The notes: a model not told the origin generated them from the letters alone. Counted from the first letter of the stretch, positions 40,300 to 52,046 are shown. The stretch: 64,000 nt of DNA from Scylla paramamosain (GCF_035594125.1 NC_087186.1:2521228-2585227), one strand, 5' to 3'. A program made the numbers and translations.

Positions 40300-40580
40300 A
40301 ATGTTCTACCAGATAGTTTTAGAAGTTTCTAGAACATTTTAGAACATTTTACTCAATGTAAACATTTCCAAAAATATTCTGGAAGTTAATAGAATACAGT
40401 AGAAATATGTGGAAGTATCAAGAATTTTCTAGAATGATTCAGAATATTCCAAAGTTGGTTCAAGAATATTCTAGAAAGATTGAGAACATTCTGGAACACA
40501 TTCTAGAAAGACTATGAATATTCTGGAGTACTGCTTAATAATATAAAAGTAGGGGCTTGTAGACCATCAATCAGTTCTGC
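40300..40580 (+). promoter_or_regulatory. Heat-shock-type promoter: HSE cluster, TATA box, initiator
   Basis: Heat shock elements are alternating GAA/TTC triplets spaced by two bases. Three-unit elements lie at 40,464-40,476 (GAATATTCTAGAA), 40,484-40,496 (GAACATTCTGGAA) and 40,516-40,528 (GAATATTCTGGAG, one base off). Two-unit elements lie at 40,327-40,334, 40,427-40,434, 40,442-40,449 and 40,501-40,508. Fourteen bases after the last one is TATAAAAG (40,542-40,549), and 31 bases after the T of TATA is the A of an arthropod initiator TCAGTT (40,571-40,576). The first ATG downstream is at 40,616, giving a 43-base leader. It probably binds HSF and responds to heat; that part is inference. Confidence 0.68.
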
Positions 40581-40615
40581 TTTGGCTGCCTGAGAAGACA
40601 CACCACAAGAGGGGA

Positions 40616-40888
40616 ATGACATCAAGAGGCTGCAATCATTCTCCAGATGCATTCTTCTACATATGTGGTCAGTTCATGAAGACAAGAGCAAATAAGTTCT
40701 CTGTGACAACATCTGGAAAAATGTGTGAAGCTTACAAAGCATATTTTGCTGTGTCAATTTGGGACCAAGACAAGACTTGGGCACCTCATTTTGCTTGTGA
40801 GCATTGTAAGATAACACTAGAAGGGAAAATAGCAGTTAGTTTTTCAAGAGTAAAATCCAATCAAGAATTAAGAATAAAAATAAAATAA
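40616..40888 (+). pseudogene. First exon of a multi-copy arthropod gene of unknown function
   Basis: MTSRGCNHSPDAFFYICGQF.. followed by KMCEAYKAYFAVSIWDQDK and WAPHFACEHC: two CxxC-type pairs, a probable zinc-binding N-terminal domain. I recognise this as the start of a repeated arthropod protein family whose remaining part lies at 48,650-49,950. Resemblance ends near ITLEG (about 40,830); the remaining codons probably are intron. A Ty3/gypsy element sits in the gap. Whether the family is a transposon protein or a multiplied gene is not known to me. Confidence 0.6.
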
Positions 40889-41057
40889 GTTTAACAGAAA
40901 CACATACTTTGTTCTTTTACAGGATGATATGTAACGCTCCTTTTTATTATTTCTGTGTTTCTTTGAGTCTCCCCAATAATTGTTTTCTTTTGTAGCTTGC
41001 GGGGAAGAGGAGGATAATAGCGGTAATTAAAGGTTTAGTGATTATATGAAAAAGTAT

Positions 41058-41526
41058 TGTTACGAAAGCACAAACCTCAGCACTCCCGTAGACGCCCACA
41101 ATTCCCCGACAGTCAGGACAGCACTCGGGAACACCAGCAGGCTAGACAAGAGATGCTAAGGGTACCACGTCCCACGTGATTCACGCACAGCCAGACAGAG
41201 CGGGTAGACAAACAGTGGGCAACACTCTCTTCCTTTACTAGTTCCGTTAGTTACAGGCAGTTACAGACACAGGCAGTGACAGTCAAACTCTTCAGGCTCA
41301 CGCAACAGGCACTCGGCACGGAGGACACGCAAAGACAAGTTATCCAGAGCGGGGCCAACAACACACTGCCCAGTCACTGCAGTCACGCGACTTCTCTCCC
41401 GCCATCCATGCACCACTGCCAGACACCAGGCACAGCTGACACACACACACGCACGTCACACACTCAATCCCACAGAAAGAAATAAAGGCAACTTAGACTA
41501 AACAACAATAATACCCGGGCGTTACA
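41058..41526 (-). repeat. Gypsy 3' LTR
   Basis: 469 bp. On the minus strand it begins TGTAACGCCCGGG and ends TTTCGTAACA. The polypurine tract AAAGGAGGGGGTGA precedes it (41,527-41,540). Confidence 0.95.
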
Positions 41527-41540
41527 TCACCCCCTCCTTT
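41527..41540 (-). promoter_or_regulatory. Polypurine tract
   Basis: AAAGGAGGGGGTGA on the minus strand, directly upstream of the 3' LTR; primer for plus-strand DNA synthesis. Confidence 0.8.
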
Positions 41541-41570
41541 ACAAAAAGGTCGACCCGACCTTGCCTCTCC

Positions 41571-44500
41571 TTATATCTCTCCCTCAGAGTCAATCAACAC
41601 AAAATCATCATAACGCCGTGGGCGGCGTCTGTCCCTGCGCGGCCGAGTGGGCTGAGGTTCCTCTGCTGGCTCTGAGTCGCGGCCGTCGCCCACCCCTGAC
41701 TCCTCAGCCTCGGCCTCCTCTGGCTCGCTGGGGGTGGTGACAGCTGTCTCCGGGGACTCGTCGATTTCCTCGGCAGCAGAATCGGCATCATCGCCGCCAC
41801 CTCCCCCGAAGCCCCAAGTGTAGTGCCCAGGACCGTGATAGCGCCACAGACGGTCCACATGCACAATGGAAGGGCGACGGCGTCCACGCTGGATTTTGTA
41901 CGTCACCCCCGAGATCACGGCGATGACAGTGTAAGGCCCCTCCCAGGGGCTCTGGAGTTTCGGAGAGAGGCCACGCCGGCGGCGAGGATTATGCAGCCAC
42001 ACTTTCTCGCCTACCGCGTAACTCGCCTCCCTCACTCGCCGGTCGTAAAGACCTTTCATGGCCTGACTCGCTGCCCTCAACTTGCCTCTCACCCGGTGGT
42101 GTACCTCCGCGAACCGCTCCTGCAGGGCGGCTGCGAACCCAGAGGTGACTGTGGGGAGGTCAACATCAGGAGGGCGCCCCGTGGCCAGGTCAATAGGAAG
42201 GCGGAGCTCCCGGCCAAACATCAGCTGGGAGGGCGAGTGATCGGTGGCTTCATGGACGGCGGAACGGTATGCCATCAGCATCGCCGGCAGCTTGACGTCC
42301 CAGTCCTCCTGCCCCGCCCCACAATACTTGGCCAACTGTTGAACTAGCGTCCTATTGAAACGTTCAACCATGCCGTCAGACTGTGGGTGGAGCGGGGTGG
42401 TACGCGTCTTATAAATCCCCATCAAGTCACAGCACTCGCTGAATACACGAGACTCAAATTCACGGCCCTGATCGGAGTGCAGCTCGACGGGCACGCCAAA
42501 CCTAGAGAAGAACTGGTCGACTAGTACACTCGCCACAGTCTCTGCCTCATGATTGGGGATAGCATACGCCTCTGGCCACTTAGTGAAATAATCCATGGCT
42601 ACACAAATGTACCGGTTCCCGCGGGGAGTGAGGGGAAACGGGCCGGCAATGTCCACTGCCACCCGCTCCATCGGTGCCCCTACATTGTACAACTGCAGTG
42701 GGGCCCGGTTACGGTGCGCTGGGCCCTTTTTAGCGCTGCACACGTCACAGGCCCGGCACCATTCCGTCACGTCACTGCGCATTCCTCCCCAATAGAACCG
42801 CTGGCGGAGGCGTTGAAGGGTACGCTTTTCGCCTACGTGGCCACTCGTCACACCCGCGTGCACTTCCTTCAATAGTTCCGGCCGCATAGTACGAGGCACT
42901 ACCACAAGCCAGGCGTCTCTGCCCATCCCGCCTACCGCCTCCCACCTTTTCACTAACACCCCGCTCTCGTCAATTGATAGTGTCTCCCACTGGCTTACCA
43001 AACACTTAGCGGCGGGGCTTTCAGCCGCCACTACCTGCCAGCTGGGGCGCTCGTCGCTGGCTTCTAGCCAACGCACGACGGGGGCTAGATCGGGGTCACT
43101 GCGCTGCGCCACACGCCACCGCTCATTGCACTCGGCGGTGTTTGCAGGCACACGTAAACGGCGGCACACTGTGTCCAACACCCCAGGAGCGCCAGGTGAG
43201 GAGGCCTCACACGGGCTGGGCTCCCTGGCGGTGCAGTGTGAGCAACTAGCCTCACACGGGCGTCGGCTCAGGGCGTCAGCATTGTTGTGCACGCGTCCTG
43301 GGCGGTGAACGATCCGGTAGTTATACTGCTCCATGCGCCCCAACCACCTCGCCAACTGTCCCTCCGGCCCCTTAAGCGTCTTTAACCACTTCAGGGCGGC
43401 ATGGTCAGTACGGACGGTAAACTCGGCGCCGTACAGGTAGGGGTGGAAGTGTTCGAACGCTTTCACTACGGCCAACAACTCTTTCCTGGTTACACAGTAG
43501 TTGCGCTCTGGTTTACTAAACTTGCAGCTGTAGTAAGCCACTACGTGTTCCTTGCCGTCCTTTACCTGCGACAGCACAGCCCCGACGCCCTCGGCACTGG
43601 CGTCGGTGTCAAGCAGGTAGGGCAGCTTCGGGTCAGGGTAAGGCAAGACGGGCGCCTCCACAAGCGCCGCCTTCAAGCTGTCAAAGGCCGCCTGACATGC
43701 CTCATCCCAGCGGAAGCTCGCCCCCTTCTTGGTGAGACGGTTAAGAGGAGCAGCTAAGGTGGCAAAGTTGGGCACGAAACGGCGGTAATACGTGCAGAGG
43801 CCCAAGTAGCTCCTCACTTCAGCTACGTTGGAGGGAGTGGGCCAGTCAGCCACCGCTGCCACCTTGCCAGGGTCGGTGCGCACGCCACCACTGCTGACGA
43901 CATGTCCCAGGAACGGCACCTCATGCTGGAAGAGGAGGCACTTCTTGGGGCTAAGCTTGAGATTGGCCTTCCTCAGGCGCTGCAGAACCTCCTCCAGCCT
44001 CCCCAGCTCCTGCTCGAAGGTGCTCCCGAAGACTATCACGTCGTCCAGATATACGAGTGCCGTTTTCCACTGCAGGCCGTCTAGCACTCGCTCCATCAGC
44101 CGCTCAAAACAGCCCGGGGCGTTGCAGAGGCCAAATGGCATGACGTTAAACTGCCACAGGCCCTGCCCGAAAGAGAAGGCCGTCTTAGGCTTGTCCTCCT
44201 CCGCCATCTCCACCTGGTGGTACCCTGACTTCAGGTCAAGTGTACTGAACCAGCAGGCCCCGACCAGAGCGTCCAGCGTGTCGTCTATCCTCGGCAGGGG
44301 GTAAGAGTCCTTCACCGTCACGTCGTTCAGGGCCCGGTAGTCCACACAGAAGCGCTGCGTTCCATCTTTCTTCTTTACCAGGACTACCGCCGACGACCAA
44401 GGACTGTCTGATCGCTCGATTACCCCTTGCGTGGCCAGGTCGTTCACTGCACGCTGCATTTCTTCGCGCCTTGCTGGTGCGATGCGTCGGGGTGGGCTCT

Positions 44501-45394
44501 TGACCGGTGCGTGGGTGCCAGTGTTGATCGTGTGTTTCACCAGTGACGTGCGACCCAAGTCCGAGGCGCTCTGGCTGAACACATCGGCGTACCGGCCCAG
44601 GGTGTCACACACGAGCTCCGTCTGCGCCTCCGTCAGATTGACAGCGCTCCGGGTCGCTAGATCCTCCAGGAAGCTCGGCAGCGGGGCTCCCTCGGCCGCC
44701 CGCTCACCCTGCGGCGGTGCCTCGGCACGCTGCACCTCCACGCACTCGCCCACCGCTGTTCCGGCGGGTATGTTGCGAGCCTCGTCGGAGAAGTTAGCCA
44801 GTAAGACAGTGACTACCTTCTCCCCCGCTTGCACGAGGCTCCTTCCGACTGCCACTCCGTCAGCCAGTCGACAGTCGCTGGCTGGTTCCACTAGGCCCTC
44901 CGTGCTCAGCATCGGCCGTGCGAGTCGACACTGTACTCGACACTCAGAGCGCGGGGCCAACTGCATCCGCCGTGTCGTCACTACCTCCGACCGGCCGACC
45001 TCCGGAAGGAAAGGCACATCGTATCCACATACCTTTATCACCTTCCGTCCAAAGTCTACGCAGGCCCTGGTCTTCTTCAGGTAGTCGTAACCCAGCAGAC
45101 ACTCTTCCTCCAGCTCGGCAACATACACGGGCAGGTTCACCTCCGCGCTGCCGACACTTATTCGAACGTCTACTGGGCCTTGCAACGGCATGCAGTCCCC
45201 CGTTACTCCACACAGCCTGTCCACGGTGCACGGGAGCCACTCAGCACTTACCAGCCTCCGCTGCACGATGGTGCGCTCAGCCCCGCTGTCAATGGTCATG
45301 CAGCAAGGCCTTCCATCAACCGCACCTCGTACCTGCACTGCGCTGACGGTGAGGTGGCACTTTACACAGCACGGGGCATTGGCACCTTGGCAGG
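41571..45394 (-). CDS. pol: Gypsy Pol: protease, RT, RNase H, integrase
   Basis: Numbering from the codon at 45,338 (GTG, Val; 1,255 codons). The frame is open further upstream through GACQGANAPCCVKCHL-type residues and overlaps gag in the -1 frame, so it is probably made by -1 frameshifting rather than from its own start. Protease DSGA at residues 17-20. RT with FCVDYRALNDVTVKD, STLDLKSGYHQVEM and YLDD at 430-433 (44,040-44,051). RNase H with LLDTDASAEGVGAVL and RTDHAALKWL. Integrase His/Cys finger ending CRACDVCSAKKG, core Asp near 894 (VDIAGPF), Asp near 952 (HSDQGREF) and Glu near 988 (DGMVERFN), then a GPY-type module WEGPYTVIAV. The acidic, Pro/Arg-rich tail ends at 41,571. All catalytic motifs seem intact. 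Confidence 0.94.
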
Positions 45395-46897
45395 CTGTGA
45401 GGTCGCCCCCTCCTCCAGCCCGCTGCTGTTTTCCGCCTCAGCAACCTCCTTGGGCTTGGGGGAGGCGCTGGAGCGGTGGCCCGATTTGCCGCATGCGGCG
45501 CAGCACGTCTGGAAGGCTTTGGAGTTAGGCCGATCGAGGGAGCGCGTCCTTCGTCCCCTCGGACATTGGCTGCGTCTATGGCCTCTCTCACTGCAGCCCC
45601 AACAGCGGCCGGCGAACTCGGACGGGTTCGCCTCCCGTGACGCCGCCTTGTGCTCCACCTTCGCCTTCCGGCCCCGTACCTCACCGCGAGGCTGGGCAAG
45701 AGAAGAGAGGCTGGTCGTCGTCTGTAGGAAGGCCTCAAACTCCATAGCCCGTGCCAACGCCACCTGCACGTCAGCTGGGTGTGCCTGCTTCACATAGATT
45801 TGGAGCTGGTGGTCCTGGAGGGCGTCTACGAACGCGTCGCGCGCCAGAACAACGACCATGTCCTCGGCCGCGCTTGGATACGCCCTCCTCACCAGCCCTT
45901 CTACGTCCTGCGCCAGCTGGGAAAGGGTTTCGTCCTTCTCTCGCGTCCTCTTCTTAAGCTGGGCGCGGTATACCTCCGCCTGATGACGGTGTCCGAAACG
46001 TCGCCGCAAAGTTTCGGACACTGCTGCGTATGAGGTGCGCTGGCTGGCAGGGAGATGACCCAGCACTTCCAACGCCGGGCCTCGCAGCGCTGTCGCTAGT
46101 TGCAGGGCCTTCTCTGCCTCCCCCCAGCCCTGGGCCAAGGCCAGCATATCGAACTGGGCGACGTAAGACTCCCAGCTGACCTTACCATCGTACTCCGCTG
46201 GCTTGCGTCTCACGTGACGAGGTGACGAGCGGGCTGCCTTAGGGCTCGGGGGCGGGGAGGCGGCACGGGGAGGTGAGCCCGGCGGTGTAGGGGGCAGGCT
46301 AAGCCCTCCCCTCCTGTCCCGGGTGGGCGGCCAGCCCCCAACGGCCATCTCGGGTGCTTCCCAAGGACCTGCTTCCCCCACAGGGCCCCATCCAAGGCCC
46401 CCAACAGCAGGTGGGGCTGAGGCCACACTCCCTTCAGGTCCTGGGCTAGTCACGGGAGGCCAGGCGGGGGTTGCGGGCAGCTGTACACCTCCCGCCAAGA
46501 CGCCACGTGGCGGCCACGCGCCCTGCCGCCAAACACTCGCGCCCTCACGCAGGTCTGCCACCTCTTCCCGCAAGGCTTGGAGTTCACTTTTTACCTCCTG
46601 TTTCACTGCCTCACACGAGCGATCAGTATACGCCTGCGTTTCAGCCCTCAGAGAACCTAGGCTGCTTTGCAGGGCTTCCATCAGTCGTTCAGTTTGGGCA
46701 GCTTGTGTTGCCACGGTTTGCTCGTGCCTTTCCTCCTGCTTCTGAGCCATACTCGCCAGTTGGGACATGAGGAGGTCCATCTGGGTGGGCTTCTCGTCAC
46801 CAGCATCACTAGAGTCGTGACTAGACCCACTCAGTCCCTCACACTGGTCAGCAGCACCACTCTCGCCCGCCATTTTGTCTACCACCTTGTCTGCCAT
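45362..46897 (-). CDS. gag: Gypsy Gag with zinc knuckle
   Basis: Structural protein of the retrotransposon particle. The open frame begins at 46,939 without ATG; the first ATG is at 46,897 (MADKVVDKMAGESG), 511 residues. An N-terminal third with Gln/Glu-rich coiled-coil (MSQLASMAQKQEERHEQ onward) is followed by a Pro/Gly-rich linker, then the capsid-like domain (RRKPAEYDGKVSWESYVAQF.. ALRGPALEVLGHLP.. LRRRFGH). A CCHC knuckle CWGCSERGHRRSQC is followed by a second unit CAACGKSGHRSSAS whose last Cys is Ser. The stop at 45,362 lies within the start region of pol, which is in the -1 frame; G-rich codons just before the stop could be the slip site. Confidence 0.9.
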   Translation of the reverse strand: MADKVVDKMAGESGAADQCEGLSGSSHDSSDAGDEKPTQMDLLMSQLASMAQKQEERHEQTVATQAAQTERLMEALQSSLGSLRAETQAYTDRSCEAVKQEVKSELQALREEVADLREGASVWRQGAWPPRGVLAGGVQLPATPAWPPVTSPGPEGSVASAPPAVGGLGWGPVGEAGPWEAPEMAVGGWPPTRDRRGGLSLPPTPPGSPPRAASPPPSPKAARSSPRHVRRKPAEYDGKVSWESYVAQFDMLALAQGWGEAEKALQLATALRGPALEVLGHLPASQRTSYAAVSETLRRRFGHRHQAEVYRAQLKKRTREKDETLSQLAQDVEGLVRRAYPSAAEDMVVVLARDAFVDALQDHQLQIYVKQAHPADVQVALARAMEFEAFLQTTTSLSSLAQPRGEVRGRKAKVEHKAASREANPSEFAGRCWGCSERGHRRSQCPRGRRTRSLDRPNSKAFQTCCAACGKSGHRSSASPKPKEVAEAENSSGLEEGATSQPAKVPMPRAV

Positions 46898-46942
46898 GGT
46901 TTCTCCACTCGAGTCACGTAGGTCTGTACGAGCACACACTTA

Positions 46943-46963
46943 GCATCCCACTCCTGACACCAT
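46943..46963 (-). promoter_or_regulatory. Primer binding site
   Basis: Next to the 5' LTR the minus strand reads TGGTGTCAGGAGTGGGA, complementary to a tRNA 3' end finishing in CCA. The tRNA was not identified. Confidence 0.75.
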
Positions 46964-47432
46964 TGTTACGAAAGCACAAACCTCAGCACTCCCGTAGACG
47001 CCCACAATTCCCTGACAGTCAGGACAGCACTCGGGAACACCAGCAGGCTAGACAAGAGATGCTAAGGGTACCACGTCCCACGTGATTCACGCACAGCCAG
47101 ACAGAGCGGGTAGACAAACAGTGGGCAACACTCTCTTCCTTTACTAGTTCCGTTAGTTACAGGCAGTTACAGACACAGGCAGTGACAGTCAAACTCTTCA
47201 GGCTCACGCAACAGGCACTCGGCACGGAGGACACGCAAAGACAAGTTATCCAGAGCGGGGCCAACAACACACTGCCCAGTCACTGCAGTCACGCGACTTC
47301 TCTCCCGCCATCCATGCACCACTGCCAGACACCAGGCACAGCTGACACACACACACGCACGTCACACACTCAATCCCACAGAAAGAAATAAAGGCAACTT
47401 AGACTAAACAACAATAATACCCGGGCGTTACA
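46964..47432 (-). repeat. Gypsy 5' LTR
   Basis: 469 bp, one difference from the 3' LTR. Carries the element's promoter and, in the transcript, the R region; AATAAAGG-type sequence is on the plus strand only, so the polyadenylation signal was not located. Confidence 0.95.
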
Positions 47433-47436
47433 GTAT

Positions 47437-48648
47437 ATTTATAAGGCGTGTATTCGTGGGAGTGATTTAAAAGTCTTGAAACATTTATTATAAATAGTCT
47501 TACTTATTTCAACTGTGGTTTTCTCTAATCAGTGGTAATACGAATAATAGGATTACATTATGTTGCGTCAGCCTACCAGTAACTCATAAGGTGTCATTCC
47601 CTAGCTTATAAAATATGTTAGTAATTTAGAATTCAATTATTAACTTCAACTAATGTCCAACCTATATGCTCACCTTGCTAGCCAATTATTCCTGCATTTT
47701 TATTTAAACTCACGGTTCAGTAAAATTATTTGTGAAAGAAGAGAGAGAGAGAACTAGCTAAGGTTCCAATAACTTCAGAGGCCTGTGGGTGTTGAGGGAG
47801 AGAGCACAGAATGACGTCTCCCTTCCCTCTGGCAACAGGTGGGTCTCGTAGCTCTGAAATATTTGATTTTTCTTTTATTTAGAAGTGAATATTACTGTGT
47901 TCATGTTTATTATTCATGTCTCTAGTGAAGATATAGTAACAGTACGTGTTGTCAGAATGGCTTCTCCCTTCCCTCTGGCAACAGATAAAATAACCGGTGT
48001 TGGTCCCACGTGGAGACAGGCCACAGAGTCTTGGGAAAGTGTTAGCCATGTAATGTTTCTTTAGTCAAATATAGTCTACTGTGGGTGTGTTGTGGGCAAT
48101 ATTATTGCCGTAGAGAAGTGATGGATGAAGGCTGTGACGCTATTTAGGGATATAACGGTGCCCAGAATCAATGGTACTCTTGAGGAGTTATAAAAGTAAT
48201 TATTTTCTTGTGTATTCGTAGTGTTAAGTAACGGAGTATAAGTGTATATGCCATACCAGAATTTCAAGTGCCTTTCCTTTTTTTTTTTCTTCTAGATTAA
48301 CTACTCGATAAAGTGTCATAGTGGGTCAGTCAACCCAAAGAATCCCATCAGTATTATTCATTTAATTTTTTTTTGCTATTTTTATATTTTTCGTTCCTCC
48401 TAATAAAGCCACACTGTAGGTACTGTGTGATAATTAACCTCTCCCTACCCTCTGGCCATGACGATGAAGGCGAGAACCATTACCAATCAAAAATGTTTTC
48501 TTTTTTTCTATTGTGTGTGCGTGCTTCACCTCTTCTCTCTTCCTCTTCTTTTTTTTCTTCTTCACCGTGAAGATCTTTGCCTCGTCTCATTAGAGCTCTG
48601 ATCGGACCGGTGAGGAGGAGGGAGGAGGGGGGGGTGGCGTTACAGATA
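47437..48648. other. Probable intron or spacer of the broken gene
   Basis: No protein resemblance. The phrase TCTCCCTTCCCTCTGGCAAC occurs twice (about 47,818 and 47,962) and a variant once more near 48,443, so it is internally repetitive. It ends in GGCGTTACAG before codons that resume the gene, compatible with a splice acceptor. Confidence 0.45.
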
Positions 48649-48649
48649 T

Positions 48650-49950
48650 AGAAGGAAAAACAGAGCCATGAAATTTGCTATTCCTAGAATATGACGTGAA
48701 CCTACTGATCACTCAACTGACTGCTTTTTCTGCATGGTGGATCCTTCAAAACGCCGATCTGTGAAAAATACACTTGCTGTTTTCTATACAGACATTCCAT
48801 CTTCCATTGCACCAGTACCGTACAGTGCTGATCTTCCTGTACCAGCTCCTCCAGAAAGAAATCAACTATCAGAAGAAAGCAGCTTGTCAGAAGATATGCT
48901 AAACAGAGAGGAAGACTGTGACAATACAGATACAGTTGTAATTAAGAGGAATCCTTACTGCCCAAACCAAAGAGACCTCAATGACCTCATCAAAGATCCT
49001 GGTTTGACAAAGTGAAATGACAGGCTTTTGATTTCAAGGCTGAAGGAATGGGATTGATGACATTGTGCAAGTGACCAGTCATAGAAAACATCACAAACGT
49101 TTCTCAAGCTTCTTTGCAAAAGAGGACAGGTCATGCTACTGCAATGATGTATCAGGTTTGTTCGATGCTATTGGAATTGCATGCAATGCAGATGAATAAC
49201 AGCTCCTCCAAAAGCCTGAAAGCTGTAATTCTGCACAATGAAAACAAGTATACCCATCTGCCTCTTGCTCATTCTGTGCATCTTAAAGAGGACTACAGCA
49301 GAGTAAAACTTCTACTGGAAACTTTGAACTACAATAAGTATGGCTGGGAAGTTACTGGAGACTTCAAGATGGTGACTTTCTTCGTGGGACTGCAAGGAGG
49401 TTTTAACAAGAATCCCTGTTTTCTTTCCCTTTGGGACAGTAGAGACAGAGCACTACATTACCAGAGAAAGCACTGGCCTCCAAGGACTGACACTACAGTG
49501 GGAACACACAATATCAAACATGACTCACTGGTGAATCCTCAAAAGGTTTTGTTTCCTCCACACACATCAAACTGGGTCTCATGAAACAGTTTGTTACAGC
49601 TCTTGACACAGAAAAGGAGAAAAAACCTTTGGAGTGTTTCATTGCTGTAGTGTTTCAATGTTGCAGCAACAGCAAGGCTGATAGTTATAAGGAACTGGTT
49701 GAAGCTTTAGTGAAAAGCTATGGTGAGATGTGCTGCAAAATGACCTTGAAGGTCCATATTCCATATGCTCACCTCGACAACTTCGAGGAGGATAACGGAG
49801 CATATTCAGAGGAACAAGGGGAGCGCTTCTACCAAGACATAATAACCTTTGAACGGAGATATCAGGGATCCTTTAATGAAAACATGATAGGAGACTACAT
49901 TTGGGGGCTCATACGTGAAAGTGATTTATTGTATTCACGCAAATCATGAA
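48650..49950 (+). pseudogene. Main part of the multi-copy gene of unknown function, frameshifted
   Basis: The reading resumes with YRRKNRAMKFAIPRI, stop, REPTDHSTDCFFCMVDPSKRR (48,650-48,750), then 48,734-49,014 (FYTDIPSSIAPVPYSADLPV), a stop and shift near 49,015-49,060, DIVQVTSHRK.. SFFAKEDRSCYCNDVSG, a shift near 49,190, and the best stretch 49,190-49,584 (AVILHNENKYTHLPLAHSVH, HLKEDY, CFLSLWDSRDRALHY). Another shift near 49,570 leads to HIKLGLMKQFVTALDTEKEK and 49,581-49,949 (EEQGERFYQDIITFERRYQG). About 60 family residues appear deleted after EKEKK. AATAAA at about 49,996 could be the polyadenylation signal. A dead copy of a family found in many copies in arthropods. Confidence 0.68.
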
Positions 49951-50590
49951 AACTGTTCATTTTTAATCCTAAAAAATTGTTTCAGAAGTTTCAAAATAAA
50001 ATTTTGTGTCATTTGAATTTTTTTTTTTCTGTCCAAAAGTTTAGCTATTTTTGGGCAAAAAAAAATCATCATAAAAGCCACAAGAGCAAAGTTTGACAGG
50101 AATAATGGAAATTTTCTATTGTTTTGCAGAGAAAAGAGTTGGAAAATAATACTTTCTTGTCAAATCCAAAAATCGTGCTACATAGCGCTATTACCAATTA
50201 TGGAATAGAGCAAGGGCAAACAGTGATACAGGGAGTAGGTCTAGCAGCTCTTCAGGTAACAGGTCATTCATAAGAGCGAGAGCGAGGTCCCTTGCCCCAC
50301 TGTTCAGATTCAGCTATGTTAAGGGAATGTTCTATCCTGTGTATCGCTTCTTCAGACCTGTTCTACTTCACCAGCTGTGCAAATACAAACCACTCTGCAG
50401 AGCATTTTAGCATGAATTACTTGTATCATTCATGATCTCACACTGCATAATAGCATGGTACCTGAACACAGTGATGTATTGGAAGTCGTGGACCCAAGAC
50501 AGGAAGTCTTTACCTTTACCTGCCCTGCCAGAATGCCACACACCGCTGGAAGGCTTGTGTGTTCCACGCTCATTGTAAGCAAATGTTACT
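49951..50590. other. Unassigned DNA after the broken gene
   Basis: Begins with a probable 3' UTR. A minus frame at 50,407-50,598 (63 codons) has no recognised family. No repeats or inverted ends seen. Confidence 0.45.
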
Positions 50591-50591
50591 A

Positions 50592-50713
50592 CTGGCACAA
50601 AGCTTTGATCTTCAAACTACTCTACGGCTTTTATCCTTCTCTCTGTAACTTCATCTCAAGTTTCCTTTCTGACCGTTCTATTGCTGCTGTGGTAGACGGT
50701 CACTGTTCTTCTC
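50592..50713 (+). mobile_element. Short family J RT fragment (J6)
   Basis: WHKALIFKLLYGFYPSLCNF and FLSDRSIAAVVDGHCSS match the J RT between the AFDRV and GVPQGS boxes. 122 bp with neither end of the LINE, so it was carried here by rearrangement, not by normal insertion. Confidence 0.8.
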
Positions 50714-51007
50714 GTGGTAGACGGTAGACAATTGTAAAGCTCTCAGCAAACGAGGTAGGTCGGCAATTTTCTTTGGGTCTGCCATCGTGCCCCCATCATG
50801 GAATATAACAAGTGGGGGAGGAGCAGTATACTTCCCAAATATTTTGCGGACTCTGTTGAAGATCGCGGTGAGCGGTGTGCAAACTGTGATGAAAGGGACA
50901 TAACTCTTCCAAGATTCCACTTTAAACACTTTAAACACTTTAAAGCGTTTAAAGTGGAATCTTTCCTGGCGAGCTCTTTAAAGTGTGACGAGCACGGGCA
51001 CGCGTTC

Positions 51008-51008
<1 letters not shown>
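50714..51008. repeat. Unassigned segment with perfect hairpin around TTTAAA units
   Basis: AAGATTCCACTTTAAAC near 50,920 and its exact reverse complement GTTTAAAGTGGAATCTT near 50,953 enclose CACTTTAAA units. The same CACTTTAAA unit occurs as an array at 32,569-32,600 on the other strand. Confidence 0.7.

Positions 51009-51098
<90 letters not shown>
51009..51098. repeat. (TA)n microsatellite
   Basis: Uninterrupted TA repeat of about 45 units. Confidence 0.95.

Positions 51099-52046
<948 letters not shown>

Larger units (their letters stand above)
41054..47436 (-). mobile_element. Complete Ty3/gypsy LTR retrotransposon, very young
   Basis: The element runs 41,058-47,432 with a 4-bp target duplication GTAT on both sides (41,054-41,057 and 47,433-47,436). 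Both LTRs are 469 bp, TG..CA bounded, and differ at one base by eye (near 41,113 versus 47,019). Internal part on minus: primer site, gag, pol, polypurine tract. GC content is far above the AT-rich surroundings. No stop interrupts gag or pol. It lies between the two parts of the heat-shock-promoter gene. Confidence 0.95.

Noticed and set aside
44431..45797. Several plus-strand frames of 140-217 codons
   Set aside because: Antisense shadows in the GC-rich gypsy gag and pol.
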